A stretch of DNA of 64,000 nucleotides from assembly GCF_030463535.1 (NCBI RefSeq), contig NC_132896.1:23541709-23605708 (forward strand), given 5' to 3'. Source of the DNA: Salminus brasiliensis (Eukaryota > Chordata > Actinopteri > Characiformes > Bryconidae). A program made the position numbers and the translations under genes. The notes beneath the pieces were generated by a model. That model did not search any database and was not told where the DNA came from. It saw only the letters and a list, made by a program, of their open reading frames with translations. This document shows positions 52,901 through 63,000 of this stretch, piece after piece. Within the stretch, counting starts at the first letter, position 1; every line of letters begins with the position of its first letter.

Positions 52901-55900
52901 GACACAGTGTTCGTACATGCTTGAGACCTGCATTCTCTGACTGGGGAGGGTGAGAGGGGAGAGAAGAAGAGAAAGGGAGGGATCAGGCCCAAGGTCAGTC
53001 TTCTCCTTTACCCTTGCCCAGCATCAACTGCTGCCCCGTTCACAGAGCTAATGTTGTATGAAATTTCACCCCAAGCTGCAGATAACCAGCCCAATTGAAA
53101 GCCACTGTGCACCTTTCCTTACAGCATGGCTTTGTCGGGACAAGACCACATATTTACTTTGGGAAGTGGACGAAGCCAGATCTGTGCATTAGATCCTTAA
53201 TGAAATATTTACACGGCATGCATTATTTAGAGCAAGCATTTAGAGGTGAGGTATGGCGCATGTATGTTGATGTAGGAGGGGAGAGTGAATGTAAGTAAAG
53301 GTTACCTACATCTCTTGCCTGCAGAAAGAGGCACACTCAATCTGAATACTATGCTCTTAAAGGAATATACAAATCAAGGTATCGTTTTAATGCTTTGGGC
53401 TGGGCTTGACATTAATGCTTGTGTGGGAGAAATTTGCATTGGACAAGTGGATAATAAATATTTCTTGTATCATATTAATGTCATATTAATGGAATTCCAG
53501 TAGCTTTCATTAATATTTCAGTCAATGTGGCATTTGCTTAGGAGTATTCTTTAAACTTTTGCTTACTCATTGAACACAAGATCAGGGGCAAAGTACAGCA
53601 TTCTGGCCTTGAAGTTCTTGAAGGACCTCCAGCCCAAGGCGAACACCATGATACCCATCCAGGAGTACTGGATGGCAGACATTTGATCATCCAGATGCAG
53701 ATTCTGAAAGCCTGCATCGGAAATAATAAAAAAGTACATCAGACAAACAAAGATAAACAAGTATGTTTATCCAATATACAACACCAAAAAAGTAACAAAC
53801 CCTCTACAAAACAGGGACTCAATTCAGAGATTCAGTTTTATCAGTAATAAAGGGGATTTACCTTTATATCACAATAATGACATAATATTACTCTACATTG
53901 AAAAAATCAATAATAATATAACTGGTGTACTGACATCTAAACAGAGGGCATGACATTTATTTTTCTTCTTTGAAACTTCATTACCTGGTATACCCTTTGC
54001 CCATTTGACGACTGTGACAAGTTGTCGCTCTCCCAGTTCGTTGAGGCTGGTTAGCAATGAGTCTGCTGAGTCAGGCTGAGCCTGGTCATGGCCGGCATTC
54101 ACCACTGCAGGCTCGATTCGCTCCAGAATGTTCAGAAGCTCATGCTGGGTCTGGAGAGCAGGCTTGGGAGAAACCGGCTTTATGGCAATTGCAGGCATAT
54201 GGGAAGGTTCATTCTTGGCTGGCTCAGCCTGTTCTATTCTCTTCAGCTTTTGGCCTTGAGAAAAAAACAAAACAAAGTGCAAGACCAAGAGAAACACTGA
54301 CGTACGAGATACGATGAAGAACAAGGAATGTTTGTTATCTGACATGCGCACCACAACCTGGCTGACAAGTCAGCAGCTAGCTGCTGAAGCAAACATCAAT
54401 CCATTACATATAGCACAGAGATGACAAATGTGATAAGTGTTTTTAAACTTGTGAACAAGTGAAAGAAAGATAATACTGACTGTTAGCGTCTGTTGTAATT
54501 AATGAGGTTTCCTGACAGTCAAGAAATGCTGGAGAGATGGAGCTATAGAAGTTAGAAGCAGCAGGAATCATCACTCCTCTATACCTCTTTTACGCTCACA
54601 TTACAAACTGTTTGGTGCAAATTGCAACATAATAATAAAATTATATATAATAATTCATATGTTAATTAAGTTATTGATTTTTTTTTCTGTTAACAAGCAA
54701 AATGTTTATCTTTTCTACTTGTCCATATGACATGTCCCTAAAAAAAGCTTAATGTCGAGCTATGCCTGTGGTATTATGAATTTATATTATAAGAAAAAAA
54801 AATACAAAATTCCATCCACAGGCTAATTCTGGTAATATTTGCATGCATGTAATGTGATAACAGGGACATCTAGTGCGAATTCCATTTCTTTTAAGAAAAA
54901 AACAAACCTAAAAAGCAAGTTACCTCCGAGGCTCATTCCTGATTCAAGGCACCTTTTAAGACGACAGGATGGGCAGTTTCGTCTCCTGAGCTTATCAATG
55001 GTGCAGTCATTCCTGCTGGCGCACAGATATTTCTGTTTGCCTAGGAATAAAACATCATACTTTATGTAACCCAGTGCTGTGTCTTTCATAGGAAATAGGG
55101 TGTAAAATGCCTTACTTGTTTAAAAGTCTCTGTGTGCAAATTACAAATTACATTTAGCTGTTTTGGAGGCAGCAGGCCTGACGTGTTTTGACCCAGTAAC
55201 ACATGAGCAGCAGCAAGTAGGTAAACAGCACGACCACCAAGAGACTCACCCGTGGCAGCTCGTTTGAAAAACACTTTGCAACTCCCACATGTAAGAGCTC
55301 CATAGTGACACCCTGAGGCCTGCTCTCCACAGACCTGGCAAATACGCTGGCCTGGGAACAGGAGTCTCACATCTCCCAGACTGGAAACATACAAAAGAAC
55401 AATTCTGACACACTGTTATTGCTTCAAATATTAATCCTGTTCAATTGAAACAGTAACCCTGGTTAAAATAATTATAAAGAATTTGCTGAAAGTGCTAAAT
55501 ATGTACTTGGCTAACTCATTTTTAAGACTTTTAAAAATGGCAGCGATCCAAATATCCAAGTTTTAGAATTGAGCTGATACTAGCAGAAATGCTGCATGAA
55601 AAAAACATCAATATAACTGCGTTATCACAGAATTGCCTGTAGTACAACATAAAGAGAGCAGAAAACAATATCAGACTGATATAAAGATCAGTATCAATTT
55701 CCGAAAAAAGTAAAAGGTGGTACTGTGCCATCTCTACTTTACACGGCTGGTCGCTATCAGACCTACAGCCCAACAAATGTAATCATCTTTTGTCAGTGCT
55801 GATTGGAATCTCAGACCCTTTACAGGCTACTTTTTACTAATCCCGTAACCAGAAAGTACTAATAGCGCTCATCATAGGAGACTCAATTCTGTAGCAAACT

Positions 55901-58799
55901 GTTGCAATGTGTGTTAACCTTCTATGTATTTGCTGTTTAGAAGGCCTCTACAACAATACACCATACCTGTCACACTTGCTAAATGGCACAACAACTGCAT
56001 GGGTAACATGAGAGCACCCAAGGCATTGCCCAGGATCTGATTAATGCATGTGCACCTATGTGTAAAAAGTTACTTAATAAATAAAAACTGTGACACTGCA
56101 GTAAAATGGATTGTTTACATGTAGCAGTTTGTCACTAGCACACAGATATTCCCACAGTGGATCAGTTTGTACTGAGCCTGAAAACAAGGCCACTTAAAAA
56201 AATGAACTGTAGTAAATTTAACATACTATGTATATAATTATTGGTTTTATCATTCAATATTTATAGGAATGGTAGATTTTGTCTTTATTCTTAATTTATA
56301 AACATTTAATTGTTTTTACTTAATGGTTGTTAAGCTCTTAAACCTCCATGGATCCACACCCCTTATCCCTACCTTATCACATATGTAACTACCTGATTTA
56401 CATTTACAGTTACTAAATAATAAGTCTTAACTGACAAATAAGTCCATAGTTAGGTCTATGTAAGCCTATAGGTTAATTTTATTAGGTCATTTTGTAGATT
56501 AAGATTAAATCTAACCAACCCGTGTCATTGTGGTTGCAGTTCAACTCATATTAAGAAGAAAAAATGCAACAGTAAAGTAATCCACTGAAACATGCTGACA
56601 TTGAGACTCTTACATGGGTTATGGGTCAATTTGTTGCTGGACCATCTGCTGTAATGCATTTTGACAGCATATCCAAACTACATAACCGTCTTCCTGCCAT
56701 AGCGCAGGAAAACACCACTTTTGTGTTTTTTCTGTCATATGTTACACGTAATAATTAGCTGACATATATTAAAGGAAAACACTAAGCTCTTCAAAGCTGG
56801 TGCATTACATACTACCTGTAACTGCAAAGAACGGCAATCAGCAAGTTATATTTGGGCCAAGAAAGGAATGCACAATAGTCCTGGAGGGCAGGTGTCCGGC
56901 AGAGTCTGCTAGTTGCCCTCAAGCACACCTTCTAAATCTGGCAATAAATGATGAATGATAGAATCAGGTGTGTCTAAGCAGAATCATCAGACTGTGCCGG
57001 ACACCAGTCCTCCAGGACAGGAGAGGCACAACGCTAAGCCCAGAGCAAACCTCAACCTACTGACTGACGACTGAATAACATTGCATGTCTCCAGTGTACA
57101 ATCTCTGAGCATGCTTACGTTGGTTGCTCCATTACATAACTGCTTACCAAAGCAGGTGCTCAGGTTGCCTGACTGAGTGCTAGGACTGAATGAACAGCAT
57201 TTGGTGAACATTAAAGGGTTTACTGTTTGTCCTCACTTTACCCTGACTGGAGTTCTGAAGAACATGAAGATATATCATATCAGCAAACAAGCCTAGGACA
57301 CTGTATCAGTACACGTGATGGTGTACCAGTAGACAAACAAGCCCATATAGCTGCTCGATCGCCTGCTTGGCCCTTAACTGTACAGGTATTTGTATATATA
57401 TTTTTTCTTGTGTAGAATTTAATAATTCACTTTTTGACGTTTTAGGCTGTGAAAAGGAAAAAAATAATAATTTTAGGTAACAGCTTTTTAGGTAAGAGTA
57501 CTGATGTTAAAAGAGTCAAACACATTCCCAAATACAAAACTTTAGTCGAGTAAAATCTGCAGGGTTTCTCCATCTTTTCCACGTCCTTGGCAACGAGCTC
57601 ACGTTAAGGCTCCCGTTAAATCTCTCGTTTATCATAGGTTAACTAGCTACCTGGCAAAGTGTTACAGCCTACATGTGAGTACAGCCACCAGACTTTAGCT
57701 ACAGTCCTGTTAAAACAGAGTCGCTGTGCCTGTATATTTTCTAAATACACCGCTAATGCCCGAGTCCATCCTACAAAATGTTCACCTTCACTGTAAAGAC
57801 ATTTTTAGGTTACGGTTAAGTAGCTAGCTAAGTGAGTGAACACATTCATTAACACACACTGACACCTTTTAAACTTGTATCTAACTTGCTCCCCTTCGTT
57901 TCTTAATAGCTACTAAATAATTGACGGTATATTTCTTAGTCTGAAGTTTAAGGGGTTAACTTAAATTTGAATAACATCGCTGCAGTAACATCATAGGCCT
58001 GGTCTCACTTTTCTGCTCAGCGCTACATACTTAGTTTTACAGGACTGGATGTTTGATTTCACGAAGAGGGTTTTTTTTTATTGCACTCACTTAAACCTTT
58101 GGCCTACCCATGTTTAAAGCCGAGAGGTTGTATCTTGCAGGTCTGCAGAAGCCCAGCTGAGGAAATGGCGCTCCTTAACCTAGTGCACTTTCCGCCTGGG
58201 TACAGATGCTCTGGCACCTTATCCAGCGACGACGGACCCCCAGGTAGCTCATATCCGCTGATGGCATGCAACTGAAAAGCTTCGTATGAGTGTGTGTAGT
58301 ATGGAAACGCACACTGTCGAGAGAAATGCCCTTCGCTGTCGCTAGCTTGTAAGTAAACACTGCGCTCCTTGTGTTTTGCCTCTGTTTTGACGCTGAAGTT
58401 ATTTGGTACCGTGTTCGCTTCGTCTAAGCTCCCTTTGGTTCCTCTGTCGAGTTTTTTTTGCTGAATCCACGGTTCGCCCACAACACCCAAGCCCGAGTGA
58501 GAATTCACAACGAGTTCAGTCTGGCACTCGCTGGCTGTCCCACAGAGCTCCATACTCCGCCTCGACTGCCAGTCCAGTGTTAAATCAGTTGTCGCCTTCA
58601 CGCCTCTCTCGTCCGTGAGTTCATTCACACGATTTGCCTCGAACATCCCGCCATGTATTGTTGACAACCCGCTGCCGTGTGACAGGACATCCTCCTCTGG
58701 AGGCAGCACAGCTGCTGTAGCTTCTCTGAGCAGCTCTCGGCTTACCCTGAAGAAACGTCGCTCTCCACTTGGCACGTAACCGTCGGGGAGGCGATTCAT
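49755..58799 (-). CDS. ar: ar, androgen receptor (divergent, complete, 8 coding exons)
   Basis: Ligand-activated nuclear receptor for androgens. Exons (minus strand): 58108-58799, 55250-55380, 54924-55040, 53985-54254, 53567-53711, 52810-52940, 51594-51745, 49755-49913, total 1797 nt, 598 residues. All junction phases agree, and exons 3, 5 and 6 (117, 145, 131 nt) equal human AR lengths. Residues about 1-231 form a short N-terminal domain and about 244-310 the two zinc fingers, with P-box CGSCKV and D-box ASRND unchanged. The ligand domain follows, with [13 protein letters not shown] and HQFT conserved (human Asn705, Gln711, Arg752, Thr877). AGHD and NELGERQ favour AR over PR, GR and MR. Oddities are the lost FxxLF, His at human Glu897, Leu at Met749 and no poly-Gln. 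Start is the ATG at 58799 with A at -3; an in-frame TAA lies at 58830-58832. Neighbour msn supports AR. Confidence 0.95.
49914..51593 (-). other. ar intron 7
   Basis: 1.68 kb, with a minisatellite of CCTAGCAAC/ACCATAGCAAC-type units in its middle. The rest is AT-rich unique sequence. Confidence 0.8.
50838..51152. repeat. minisatellite inside ar intron 7
   Basis: Degenerate tandem units built from 'accacctagcaac', 'accatagcaac' and 'cacctgggatac' repeat for about 315 nt. Units differ by substitutions and small gaps, so the array is old. On the ar strand this is a G/T-rich run within the transcript. Confidence 0.85.
51594..51745 (-). CDS. ar: ar exon 7 (ligand-binding domain)
   Basis: 152 nt (human 158). 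Encodes [20 protein letters not shown], then [20 protein letters not shown] and [10 protein letters not shown]. The donor is CCG|gtgaca. The reading continues past it only to a TGA three codons on, so the splice is required and leads to exon 8. Confidence 0.93.
51746..52809 (-). other. ar intron 6
   Basis: 1.06 kb of unique AT-rich intron with a T-run at 51891-51907. No element recognised. Confidence 0.8.
52810..52940 (-). CDS. ar: ar exon 6 (ligand-binding domain)
   Basis: 131 nt, exactly the human length, acceptor ctccccag, donor gtaagt. Encodes [20 protein letters not shown], then [20 protein letters not shown] and FSI. The junction with exon 5 gives Asp where human has Glu. [12 protein letters not shown] is unchanged. 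Confidence 0.95.
52941..53566 (-). other. ar intron 5
   Basis: 626 nt, GT-AG ends. A purine-rich tract near 52942-52980 is the polypyrimidine tract of exon 6 read on the other strand. No repeat seen. Confidence 0.8.
53567..53711 (-). CDS. ar: ar exon 5 (ligand-binding domain)
   Basis: 145 nt, exactly the human length. Encodes [20 protein letters not shown], then [20 protein letters not shown] and APDLVFN. The Arg that contacts the steroid 3-keto group is present in WRSF. Human Met749 is Leu here. Confidence 0.96.
53985..54254 (-). CDS. ar: ar exon 4 (hinge and start of ligand-binding domain)
   Basis: 270 nt (human 288). Encodes the hinge, then [16 protein letters not shown] and [19 protein letters not shown]. 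The Asn and Gln contacts of the steroid A-ring side and the AF-2 lysine (human Lys720) are kept. The hinge is Pro/Ala-rich and diverged. Confidence 0.95.
54255..54923 (-). other. ar intron 3
   Basis: 669 nt of AT-rich unique intron with GT-AG ends. Confidence 0.8.
54924..55040 (-). CDS. ar: ar exon 3 (second zinc finger)
   Basis: 117 nt, as in human AR. Encodes [20 protein letters not shown], then [19 protein letters not shown]. The dimerisation D-box is unchanged. The adjoining bipartite nuclear-localisation region reads LKRC...GGQKLKR where human has LRKC...GARKLKK, so one basic residue is lost. Confidence 0.96.
55250..55380 (-). CDS. ar: ar exon 2 (first zinc finger)
   Basis: 131 nt, acceptor tatgtttccag, donor gtgagt. 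Encodes [20 protein letters not shown], then the invariant [20 protein letters not shown] and AATG. The P-box is the AR/PR/GR/MR type. It is 21 nt shorter than the human exon, the missing seven codons lying just before the first zinc-binding cysteine. Confidence 0.96.
55381..58107 (-). other. ar intron 1
   Basis: 2.73 kb, tiny compared with the very long first intron of human AR. It contains one palindromic repeat at about 56876-57022. Frames inside it have no recognised product. Confidence 0.8.
56876..57022. mobile_element. palindromic TCCTGGAGGGC-ended repeat in ar intron 1
   Basis: 'agtcctggagggcaggtgtc' on the left and 'ggacaccagtcctccaggac' on the right are inverted copies about 75 nt apart. 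Between them are 'caagcacacctt' and 'aatcaggtgtgtctaagcag'. This matches, from memory, a very common fold-back teleost repeat. Non-coding. Confidence 0.8.
58108..58799 (-). CDS. ar: ar exon 1 (N-terminal transactivation domain)
   Basis: Encodes 230 residues plus two bases of a codon (CAT GG|gtaggc), matching the phase of exon 2. Weak but recognisable AR features are [14 protein letters not shown] where human has FQNLFQSVREVI, 'MELC...GLGVV' like human ELCKAVSVSMGLGVE, and 'LYPGG' near the end like human WYPGG. There are no polyglutamine or polyglycine tracts and no WxxLF motif. Human exon 1 encodes about 540 residues, so this domain is less than half size. Assignment to the gene rests on in-phase splicing and position. 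Confidence 0.85.
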
Positions 58800-58829
58800 G
58801 TTGTTCCTCGTCCTGTTGCTGGTCACGCT

Positions 58830-58931
58830 TTAAACTTTTGCAAAACCTCGCCAAACGCTGACTGGATTATAGTGCTGTTGAGAGATTGTTCCAGTCCACT
58901 TCCAGCTTCTATAGTGTAATTCACGAGGCAT
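58830..58931 (-). other. possible upstream ORF before ar
   Basis: An ATG at 58931 opens a 33-codon frame that ends at TAA 58830-58832, 30 nt before the ar ATG. A minimal ATG-TGA lies just upstream at 58934-58939. They matter only if transcription starts upstream of them, which the sequence cannot tell. Confidence 0.3.
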
Positions 58932-59612
58932 TATCACATATTTATGCTTGTGCACAATTAATGAGTGTCCGAACAGGCATGATTCATAGGGCGCCTGAAG
59001 CCCATTTTCCAACCACACACACACTCACACCCGCCACATACTAAGGATATATTTAACTGCTGCCTATTTGGCAAATAAACAAGATACATGATTTTATACA
59101 TACATACATACATATATTACATTACTATTAAGAATGTTTTCTATGTCTCTCCTGACAGCACTGATGTATATAATATAGATCAGTTAGGACTAACAGGATT
59201 GAAGGCGTGTTCTGAATGTTCTTGACAGGAAATTTATAGAGTCAGGTGCAATCTGTTACAGGAACTCTGCTACTAGCTAGTTGTAGCTGAAGTAGGTCAG
59301 ATTTCTGTTCCAGTTGGAACACAATGTCTTACAACTCCTTTTCAAATTATAATGATTCCTTTGAAACAGTGTTGACATATTACGCACACCACTATTTTAT
59401 CAATTGCTATAAACAAGCTACAGACAAGATATCATGCAATCAAACACTTTTATTTGATTAACTTCAGAGGATTACATCTTTTGCTCATTCTGTAATTTAA
59501 TATATAGTATGAAGGCCTGCCTTTGATCGGTTCATTTTCAGATTGTGCCAACTAGGCCCACATACACATTTTTCATTTTGTTCGTGTCTATTTACTCCTT
59601 TTAATGGTATGT

Positions 59613-59618
59613 TTTATT
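59613..59618 (-). terminator. candidate msn poly(A) signal AATAAA
   Basis: TTTATT on the plus strand, about 270 nt after the msn stop codon. Chosen by motif and distance only. Confidence 0.3.
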
Positions 59619-59886
59619 GGGCATAGATTTGGCCTAGCCCTGGATTTGGAAGGATTCTAATGTTCAGTATTATTAAAATGATAATCCAATAAAATATTTT
59701 ATCTAGGTCAGGAAACCAGCCCTTATATTTCTAAGCATTTTAATTATTACTTGTTCAGCATAACCTCACATTGAACATCTAAAGAAACAGCTTAATCTTA
59801 CTTCTCAATATTTTAGTGATTATTTGTGTGTAGATACTGATTGAATCTGACAGGGTAATTCCCCAGCTTTCATCACAAAAAAAAAA

Positions 59887-60051
59887 TCACATGGATTCAA
59901 ACTCGTCAATGCGCTGCTTTGTGTTTCCTTGCCGAATTTGGCGCAATGTCTTATATTTGTCCCTGCCTAACCGCACATTCTCTGCATGAATCAGGTCATT
60001 CTCCGTCTTCTTGCTCTCATCACGAGCATCAGCCAACTCTGAGCTTAGAGC
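59887..60051 (-). CDS. msn: msn last exon, C-terminal actin-binding domain
   Basis: 165 nt with TGA at 59887-59889. Encodes [20 protein letters not shown], then [20 protein letters not shown] and [14 protein letters not shown]. It holds the F-actin site and the Thr whose phosphorylation opens ERM proteins. Confidence 0.97.
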   Translation of the reverse strand, partial: ALSSELADARDESKKTENDLIHAENVRLGRDKYKTLRQIRQGNTKQRIDEFESM

Positions 60052-63000
60052 CTGGGAAAACAAGAAATATACAGAGAGAATTTCATGTAAGACCATGAAA
60101 CGTACCACTAGTTCCGACAGCTTGTTATGGTTATGGGTCCAGTTTACTGAGTCCTAAGAAAAGGGATTTTAAAGCCATGATTGCAGCAGACTAGTATAAA
60201 TACAAGCTTAGCAAGGGCCACATTCACCAATCAGCCATAACATTAAAATGGTCAGCGGTTGACCTTTCTTGAAACACTTTTGGTGGGTACTGACCACTGC
60301 ATTCCAGAAAAAACCCACAATCTTGCCTGATGTTTTGGAGATATTACAGTTTGTCTCTTGTCAAAGTGACTCAGATCCTTATGCTTGCTCGTTTTTTCTG
60401 CTTTTAACACATCATCTTCAAGAACTGACTGTTTACTTGCTGCCTGATATATTTCACCAAGTGACTGATGACAGATAAGTGTTTGGCTGATGATAGATAA
60501 GTGTCTTTGAAATATTTTTTGCCTCAGTATAGAAGTTCAGTGAAGTTCTGGTGTGCAGTTTGTGACTCGCTTAAGGTGAGAGCATTTGTCTTGATTTGCC
60601 CAGCCTTGTGGCCAATCACTGTCAAAACAAAACTGATCATTTTTGTAATTGAAAATATTTAATAAGTAATAGACCAAGAAATATTTTTAATATCAGACAA
60701 ATTATTTTCTTTTCAAAATCGTCTCTTTCCAGTGTTACAATTTTTTAAATCTGTTCTAACGCTAATATCTACATCGATTTTTACTCATATTTACTAAACA
60801 GTTATCTACTCTCTTAAGTAAAAAAGTCATCTACTCTCTTAAGTGTGAACTGCCATTCATCACCATACTCACCAGCAGACGTTTCTGCAAATGTTCGTTC
60901 TTCTCAGTCTCTGTCATGCGCTGCTCCTCACTCCGATCCTGGTACGTTCCAGCGGATGTTAGCTCTGCACTGGCTTCAGCACTGCTTTCATCATTTTCAT
61001 CATGGTCGCTCTCTGGATGAGACCCTGCCTGGATGTGGACTCCCACTATCTTACTCTTCAACACTTCCTTTGTTTTCTCCAAGTCCACCCCGACCATGAC
61101 AGCCTGCTGAGGCATGACAAGACATTTTGATGGGAGGTTTAGTTGTTTTGGTAAGCATGGAACAGAAACAATGCACAAACCAAATGCTGTAAAACTGAAT
61201 GCAGTGCTACATCCAGTAAAGCATAGCCAATTATGCTCTCTTGAGATTTTGGCATTGAGATTTTACCTTAAGATCTGCTGACAACAGGGCTAAGCCTTGG
61301 ATAGCTACACTGCTTGGAATCTCTTTTAAACCACTTTTTAAAGGAAAAGTGTTATTCATTCTAGAGACACATACTGAGTCAGAACTTTTCATAGAACCAA
61401 ACATCAGAATATTTTAAATGCTCCAAATATGCTCCATAACATTTTTATAACATAATTATGCTCTCACAAATGATTATATGAAATGGTTACAAATATGATG
61501 CATGAGACACATTCACAACTACGGTAAAAAACTCAATATAGCCAAACCTATGACCAGATACTGGATTCTGTAGTATAATAAATCTTTAGTATAATCTTTT
61601 TTTGCTCCGTTTTTGAATCATGTGATACCCAACAGTAATGTTGTTGCTACCTCTCTAGTTCCCCACTGGTAGGCTGTGAGCTGAATCTAACAGCCATGTC
61701 AGCAATTTCTGAGATGTTCAATAACTCTCTCTTAATGAAATGTGATTAATATGAAAAAATTGAAGAAATCAGGAAGGGGCAAATGCACTGTGTGTTATAA
61801 CCTACATAGGGAGTAGGGAGTCATTTGAGATTCTGCTCCAGTCTGGCAAAAGCAGTGCACAACACTGATGGCTTGGTCCTACCAAAAGACTTGCTATATA
61901 GACATGCTCATGGAAAATATAATCATAGTTGTGGTAGTAACGTGGCAAGCAAAAACCACCTGTAAGGCGAAGGTTTCTCAAACACTTTTATATTATGATA
62001 TTTTCATTATTATATGACAAAAGATTTTCATTAAATTACTGTAATATAATAGAGTTACTGTCAACTTTCAGCAGTCAGCAGCTTGGCAAAAACAGCACGC
62101 TCTAAACCTACTTTGTTTCTTTGTGGAAAAATGGTTTATTGTGATTATTAATACAAACTTTATTACTAACACTAACTGGCTTATTACTTTATTTTAAAAT
62201 GAATATAGGGTGGAGTGGTACATGCAGCAGTTGGTCACTATACCTACAGTATACTAACAAAAGACTATTGGGGCATATAGTCATATCGTATAGTCATATG
62301 TCACACCTTAAATGTCTAGCGTGCTTGAACATATTTGTCAGCAAATATGAGAAAAACACTAATTTGTTTGCGATTTTGCTGTTTTATGTCTGATAATTCT
62401 AATTAAGATTACTCTCACCCTTTTCTGCCACTTTCTAGCCTCATCCTCTTTCTTCTTCTTGGCATCTTCCAACAAAGTGATCTTGGATGTTAGAACAGCT
62501 AACTCTGTGGCCTTTAAATAGGAAAATAAAATGCCAGATGAAATCTTTGACATGCTGTATAGCTGTGGGTTACTAGTTGCTTACACTGTGATATAATCTG
62601 AATCATTGACTTTTGTACCAGATTTTCTTGGTTCTTCATTTGGTTCTGAGACTGCTGGAGCAGCGCAGCTTTAGCCTCCTCCGCCAGCCTGCGGTCCTTT
62701 TCCAACCTCTCCGCCTCCTCCTGGGCAAACTTCCTCTCCTTCTCCAGCTCCAGGGCCCTCTTAGTCTGCTCTTCTAGTTCTGCTTTAGCAAGTACAGCAC
62801 AACTAGATTTACATAACAAACACCTACAACACAACAAATTAAAATTTTGCAAAGTTGAAAATTATTTGTGGGGAGGGGGGCCCTAAGAATGTTGCTGTTT
62901 CAATTTCTAACCCTCTTGAGCCTTCTTGGTCTGCTCCTCAATTTGTCTCAGTCTCTCCATGAGCTCCATGGTTTCCTTGGCAATCTTCTCAGTCTCCTTC

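Larger units (their letters stand above)
58800..59886. other. ar 5' region and msn-ar spacer
   Basis: About 1.1 kb between the ar start codon and the msn stop codon, both genes on the minus strand. Next to ar it must hold the ar promoter or 5' UTR. A TATA-like gcataaata lies on the minus strand at about 58939-58947. A (TACA)n run lies at 59098-59116. Near msn it holds the msn 3' UTR. Confidence 0.6.

Noticed and set aside
58800..58826. Extending the ar N-terminus to the GTG at 58826
   Set aside because: GTG is not a normal start in vertebrate nuclear genes, an in-frame TAA lies at 58830-58832, and the ATG at 58799 has a good context.
58860..59886. mir-223, which in mammals lies in the MSN-AR region
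   Set aside because: I looked by eye for its mature sequence in the msn-ar spacer and found nothing like it.
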